Shown: positions 15,103-19,554 of the stretch, one piece after another
How the letters are laid out: every line of letters starts with the position of its first letter
How positions within the stretch are numbered: the stretch's first letter is position 1
DNA from: JAIBJN01 sp963839745
GTDB lineage: Bacteria > Actinomycetota > Thermoleophilia > Gaiellales > Gaiellaceae
Reading direction: 5' to 3'
Length of the DNA: 19,554 bases
Assembly (NCBI GenBank): GCA_963839745.1
Contig: CAWIWC010000003.1
Coordinates: 1 to 19,554, forward strand
Made by a program: the position numbers and the translations under genes
The notes under the pieces: model-generated
What the model was told of the DNA's origin: nothing
What the model saw: only the letters and a program-made list of their open reading frames with translations
Databases searched by the model: none

Positions 15103-15175
15103 AGCCGGAGGAGGGACTCGAACCCACGACCTACCGCTTACAAGGCGGTTGCTCTACCAGCTGAGCTACTCCGGC
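15103..15175 (-). tRNA. tRNA-Thr (anticodon TGT)
   Basis: A 73-base cloverleaf can be folded on the minus strand. It has a 7-bp acceptor GCCGGAG/CTCCGGC, a D-arm GCTCAGCTGGTAGAGC, and an anticodon arm ACCGC/GCGGT with loop CTTGTAA (anticodon TGT, Thr). The T-arm contains TTCGAGT with one mismatch in its stem. The discriminator is T and no CCA is encoded. It lies 22 bp after sigH and may share its transcript. Confidence 0.93.
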
Positions 15176-15197
15176 GGCCGGGTCGAATCGTAGCGCG

Positions 15198-15866
15198 CTA
15201 CGAGTCGATGACCTGGCGCTCGCTCTGGTGCTGGAGCACCTTGCGCTTCACCCGCTGGAGCGCGTTGTCGATCGTCTTCGTGTCGCAGCCGAGCAACTCG
15301 GCCATCTCCTCGTAGGAGTTGCCCTCGAGGTAGTAGCGCAGCGCGTCCGACTCGAGCGGCGAGAGGCCGGTGCCGAGGCAGAAGACGAGGCTCTGGAGCT
15401 CCTGCGTCGAGATGACGCAGACCGCGGGGTCGTCGACGCCCGGCCCCGGGAGCGCATCGCCGAGCGTGCACTCGCCGTCGTCCTGGCCGGCCGGGGTCTG
15501 GCTGAAGGAGACATACGTGTTCAGCGGGGCGTGCTTGAAGCGTGTCGCCGTCTTGATCGCCGTGATGATCTGGCGCGTGATGCAGAGCTCGGCGAAGCTC
15601 CGGAACGAAGTCTCCTTGTCGGCGCGGAAGTCGCGCACCGCCTTGTAGAGGCCGATCAGACCTTCCTGGATGAGGTCGTCGGACTCGCCGCCGGCGAGGA
15701 AGTACGAGCTCGCCTTGAGGCGGACGAAGCCCGTGTACCGCCGGATCAGCGCGTCGAGGGCGACCTGGTCGCCGTTCCGCGCCCGGATGACGAGCTGCAG
15801 GTCTTCGAGCTCTCGCTTGCTGCGCTCTTCCGGGGTCCGAGCTGTTGCGAGCTGACGGCGGGCCAC
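15198..15866 (-). CDS. sigH: SigH-type RNA polymerase sigma factor
   Basis: This 222-residue sigma-70-family protein resembles the sporulation/stationary-phase SigH group. Region 2 is clear (SDDLIQEGLIGLYKAVRDFR at about 62-81, then FRSFAELCITRQIITAIK), and region 4 carries a helix-turn-helix (about 183-208, YEEMAELLGCDTKTIDNALQ). It should direct RNA polymerase to a set of alternative promoters. The frame is open upstream, but the GTG at 15866 is chosen because AGGAGG lies exactly 6 bases before it. A promoter and a palindrome lie upstream. The group name follows Firmicutes usage; in Actinobacteria without sporulation its regulon is not predictable from here. Confidence 0.9.
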   Translation of the reverse strand: MARRQLATARTPEERSKRELEDLQLVIRARNGDQVALDALIRRYTGFVRLKASSYFLAGGESDDLIQEGLIGLYKAVRDFRADKETSFRSFAELCITRQIITAIKTATRFKHAPLNTYVSFSQTPAGQDDGECTLGDALPGPGVDDPAVCVISTQELQSLVFCLGTGLSPLESDALRYYLEGNSYEEMAELLGCDTKTIDNALQRVKRKVLQHQSERQVIDS

Positions 15867-15925
15867 GGCGTTCCTCCTGATTGGCGGTTTCGAGGAGCCG
15901 TGGGGGCCTCCGCGCAAACCCTAAC

Positions 15926-15938
15926 CCTCAAGTTGAGG
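15926..15938. repeat. 13-bp palindrome in the sigH leader
   Basis: CCTCAA-G-TTGAGG is a perfect inverted repeat of 6 bp with a single central base. It sits 5 bases downstream of the predicted sigH -10 box, over the expected transcription start. That is a typical place for a repressor operator, though it could be chance. Confidence 0.4.
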
Positions 15939-15943
15939 TCTCG

Positions 15944-15972
15944 ATCGTAGCAGGGACCTATCGAAAGTTCAA
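15944..15972 (-). promoter_or_regulatory. Predicted sigH promoter
   Basis: On the minus strand TTGAAC (15972-15967) and TACGAT (15949-15944) are separated by exactly 17 bases, each matching 4 of 6 consensus positions. The -35 box overlaps the yacP stop codon. It would give sigH and tRNA-Thr their own transcript with a leader of about 70 bases. Confidence 0.55.
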
Positions 15973-16406
15973 CGACCGCGGCGGAAGCGCTCGAGCCGCT
16001 CTCGCGTCTCGGCGTCGAGGGCGTCTTCGATCTGGGAGCGCCCCGGGCCTGCGTCCGGCGCGGGCTTGCCCTTCAGCTCGGCGGCGAGCTCGCGCACGAA
16101 TGTGTTCGACGAGAGCCGCCGAGTCTCCTGCCCGGCGGTTCCGCGCACGGCGCGGTCGGACGAGATGACCCAGACCTCCTCCGTACGCCGGTGCTCCGCC
16201 GCGAGCCGCTCGATCACCGGGTCGGCCGGCGAGGCGAAGCGGACGTCGAGCGCCCCGTAGGACGCGTCCTCGCCGACGCCGTCGAAGACGGCGATCCCCC
16301 GCGCCCCGCGGACGGCGACGAAGCTCGCCAGGGCGTCCACGAGCTCGCGCCTGTCGGCGAAGTCACCCGCGTGAAGGATGTTGTAGCCGTCGAACAGATA
16401 GAGCAT
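15969..16406 (-). CDS. YacP-like NYN-domain RNA-binding protein / nuclease
   Basis: This 145-residue protein is a YacP-type NYN (PIN-like) domain. The opening LFDGYNIL with D6 and N9, the FDG at 41-43 and the SSDRAV block at 82-87 supply the acidic and polar residues expected of the metal-dependent nuclease fold. Bacillus YacP (Rae1) is a ribosome-associated mRNA endonuclease; this one may act similarly, which is family inference. The frame is open upstream for 101 codons, but only the ATG at 16406 gives a sensible N-terminus, with GGAGG just 2 bases before it. The start lies 44 bp inside the 3' end of the MFS gene. Gene order with rlmB, cysS and sigH is commonly conserved. Confidence 0.88.
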   Translation of the reverse strand: MLYLFDGYNILHAGDFADRRELVDALASFVAVRGARGIAVFDGVGEDASYGALDVRFASPADPVIERLAAEHRRTEEVWVISSDRAVRGTAGQETRRLSSNTFVRELAAELKGKPAPDAGPGRSQIEDALDAETRERLERFRRGR

Positions 16407-17509
16407 CGCCTCCGAATGATGCCGCTGCGAGCGACAGGAGCAGCGCAATCGCCGCCAGGAGGCCGACTCCCGCGCGGAGGTCGAGCGCCCCGGAGACCGC
16501 GCCGACGAGCGGCGGCCCGGCGACAAAGCCCAGGTACGAGATCGTCGTGACGGAGGCGACGGCGCTCCCGCGCTCCTCGTCGTCGGCGCCCCTCCCCGCC
16601 GCCCCGAAGACGATGGGAGCGGCCACGGAGATCCCTGCGCCTCCGACGGCGAAGCCGACGAGGGCGAGCGGCAGCTCCGGGGCGACCGCGGCCAGCACCA
16701 GCCCTCCACCCGCAGTGGCGGTGCCTCCGACGAAGAGCAGCGGATCGCCGAGGCGCCCCTCGAGCCACTGGCCGAGCAGGCGCCCGGTCACCATCGCGGC
16801 CGCGAAGAGCCCAGGGCCGAGGGACGCGAGCGCCGGCGAGGCGTCGAGCTCGGTTTCCAGGAAGAGCGCGCTCCAGTTCTCGATGCCCCCTTCGACCACG
16901 AATGCGACCGCGCAGAGCACCCCGAGGACGATCAGGCGCCTGGAGAAGGCAAAACGGCGCTCGGAGACCCGCCGGGGAACTACGGGGAACCCCCGATTGA
17001 CCCCGGCCGTCACCGCTGCCAGAGCGGCGACTCCGGCCAGTACGGGCAACGGCCCCGCCCCGAGGCCCCTCGCGATGCCCGTTCCGATCGCGCCGGCCAA
17101 GAACCCCCCGGAGAAGAGGGCGTGGGCGACCTGGATGATCCGCCGGCCTGTCGCGACCTCGACGGACGTGGCCGCCGCGTTGATGACCACGTCGAGCGCC
17201 CCCGTAGCGGCCCCGAGCAGGAGCAGGGCGACCGCGAGCGCCGGGACGGAGCCCGCGAACGCGGGCAGAACGCCCGCGATCGCGAAGAAGACGAGAGCCC
17301 AAGGCGTCGCACGCGGCCCGACACGGTCGACGATGCGCCCGGCCACGAGCATCGCGGGCAGGGCGGCCAGGCCGAGGGCGAGGAGCGCAACACCGAGCTC
17401 GCGACACCGAGGCGCCGACGTCCTCCTTCACGTCCGGGAGGAGCACGCCCCACGCGCCCCAGAAGGCGCCGAACGCGAAGAAGGCGAGGAGCGGGCCCCG
17501 CGCCCTCAC
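16363..17509 (-). CDS. MFS-type permease, interrupted by a +1 frame disruption
   Basis: The predicted product is a hydrophobic protein of about 381 residues with major-facilitator features. The first helix is LLAFFAFGAFWGAWGVLLPD. After a frame change comes AMLVAGRIVDRVGPRATPW (the loop 2-3 motif), followed by further helices to the 3' end. The break is near 17401-17403 on the plus strand, where one extra base separates VGASVS from ELGVALLALGLAALPAM; the span is 3n+1 bases. The GTG at 17509 overlaps the rlmB stop as GTGA, and the gene ends 44 bp inside yacP. Substrate is unknown. Relatives include fucose/glucose-type and drug-type transporters, and I cannot choose. It is probably intact in the organism. 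Confidence 0.78.
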
Positions 17510-18220
17510 GCGGCGCGGCGCTGCCTGGCTGCCTCGAAGAGCGCGACGCCGGCGGCGACGCTGACGTTCAGGGACTCGACGCTGCCCGCGAGCGGGATCG
17601 TGAACGCGTCGTCGCAGGAGCGGCGGACGCCTGGCCGCAGCCCGCGGCCCTCGGCCCCGAAGACGAGCGCCGCGCCGGTCGTGAGATCCGCCGACCAGAC
17701 CGGCGTCTGGGCGTCGCTCGTGGCGGCCCACGTCCAGAGCGCGGGGCCCTTGATCTCCTCCAGGTAGCGCCCGAGGTTCACGACGACCGCGACCGGGACG
17801 TGCTCGACCGCGCCGGCCGAGGCTTTGGCGACCGCTGCCGTGACGCGGGCCGCGTTTCGCTCGGTGATGACGACGCCGTTCGCGCCCGCGCCTTCGGCGC
17901 TACGGATGACCGCGCCGAGGTTGTGCGGGATCGGTGACCTGGTCGAGGCAGACGACGAGCGGCCGCTCGCCCTCGACGAGCGAATGCGCGTCCGCGTAGC
18001 GGTACGGCTCGCAGAAGGCGACGACGCCCTGGTGGTCGCGCGTGTTCGCCGCGTCGCTGAGGCGCCGCTCCGGGCACGACCTGCAGGCGCAGCCCGGGCA
18101 CCTCCCGCAGCCACGGCTCCGCCGAGAGCGCGCGCTCCGTGACGAGCAGCTCGAGGATCTGGCGCTTGCCGGCGCGGTGCAGCTCGCGCACAGGCCGCCG
18201 GCCGTAGACGAGGTCGGGGG

Positions 18221-18224
<4 letters not shown>
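17506..18224 (-). CDS. rlmB: 23S rRNA (guanosine-2'-O)-methyltransferase RlmB, two +1 frame disruptions
   Basis: This is a SpoU/TrmH-family methyltransferase. The N-terminal substrate-binding part starts LVYGRRPVRELHRAGKR. The SPOUT domain carries HNLGAVIRSAEGAGANG, then ALVFGAEGRGLRPG, and IPLAGSVESLNVSVA, the three SAM-binding knot motifs. The protein is spread over three frames. One extra C at about 18070-18071 and one extra G in the GGG at 17927-17929, when removed, give a continuous protein of about 238 residues, the normal size; the span is 3n+2 bases. The middle part then reads RLSDAANTRDHQGVVAF, as expected for the family. The GTG at 18224 overlaps the cysS stop as GTGA. Two independent breaks in a conserved rRNA modification gene argue for sequence error. 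Confidence 0.87.
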
Positions 18225-19508
<1,284 letters not shown>

Positions 19509-19514
19509 CCGGGC

Positions 19515-19520
19515 GTTATA
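19515..19520 (-). promoter_or_regulatory. -10-like box immediately before cysS
   Basis: On the minus strand TATAAC ends 6 bases before the GTG of cysS, and no Shine-Dalgarno is seen at the usual distance. This spacing would place the transcription start at or next to the start codon, giving a leaderless message, which is common in Actinobacteria. No -35 box is evident. The window ends 34 bases further upstream. Confidence 0.45.
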
Positions 19521-19554
19521 GCCGCTCGGGCGCCCCTCTACCGCCGCGTACTAC

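Noticed and set aside
16214..17731. A 505-codon minus-strand frame over the MFS gene
   Set aside because: Only its segment from about 17509 to 17403 is real MFS coding; the rest is out of frame with the conserved helices.

Overview
The window is GC-rich, gene-dense bacterial chromosome, most likely from a deep-branching actinobacterium such as a Thermoleophilia or Rubrobacteria relative. The basis is the very high GC content, the frequent GTG and TTG starts, the 4-bp start/stop overlaps, and the order cysS - rlmB - (MFS) - yacP - sigH - tRNA-Thr. The taxonomy is an inference; no marker here settles it.

Layout. Positions 30-1154 (+) encode a serine hydrolase of the beta-lactamase/esterase fold. 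Positions 1139-13836, all on the minus strand, plus rhaI on the plus strand (13892-15073), form a compact L-rhamnose utilisation locus. Read 5' to 3' on the minus strand it has three blocks: lutA-lutB-lutC; rhaR(DeoR type)-rhaB-rhaEW; and rhaT-rhaP-rhaQ-rhaS followed by a small ASRT-like gene. Positions 15103-19508 are housekeeping: tRNA-Thr(TGT), sigH, yacP (NYN), an MFS permease, rlmB and cysS, all on the minus strand.

How the genes fit together. RhaSTPQ imports L-rhamnose. RhaI isomerises it to L-rhamnulose, RhaB phosphorylates that, and the bifunctional RhaEW cleaves it to DHAP and L-lactaldehyde and oxidises the aldehyde to L-lactate. LutABC can then oxidise L-lactate to pyruvate, so the whole sugar can enter central metabolism. 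RhaR probably controls the unit: a good sigma-A-like promoter (TTGACA, 17 bp, TAAGGT) with TTCG repeats lies just upstream of it. The last gene of the transporter unit is a homologue of the Anabaena sensory rhodopsin transducer, with no rhodopsin in the window. It is the least understood part of the locus.

Data quality. Four otherwise well conserved genes (rhaB, the MFS gene, rlmB, cysS) are each broken by single extra bases, five in all. Four of the five lie in short runs of C or G. This pattern looks more like consensus errors than gene decay. I found no CRISPR array, insertion sequence or integrase, and no gene-free stretch longer than 300 bp.
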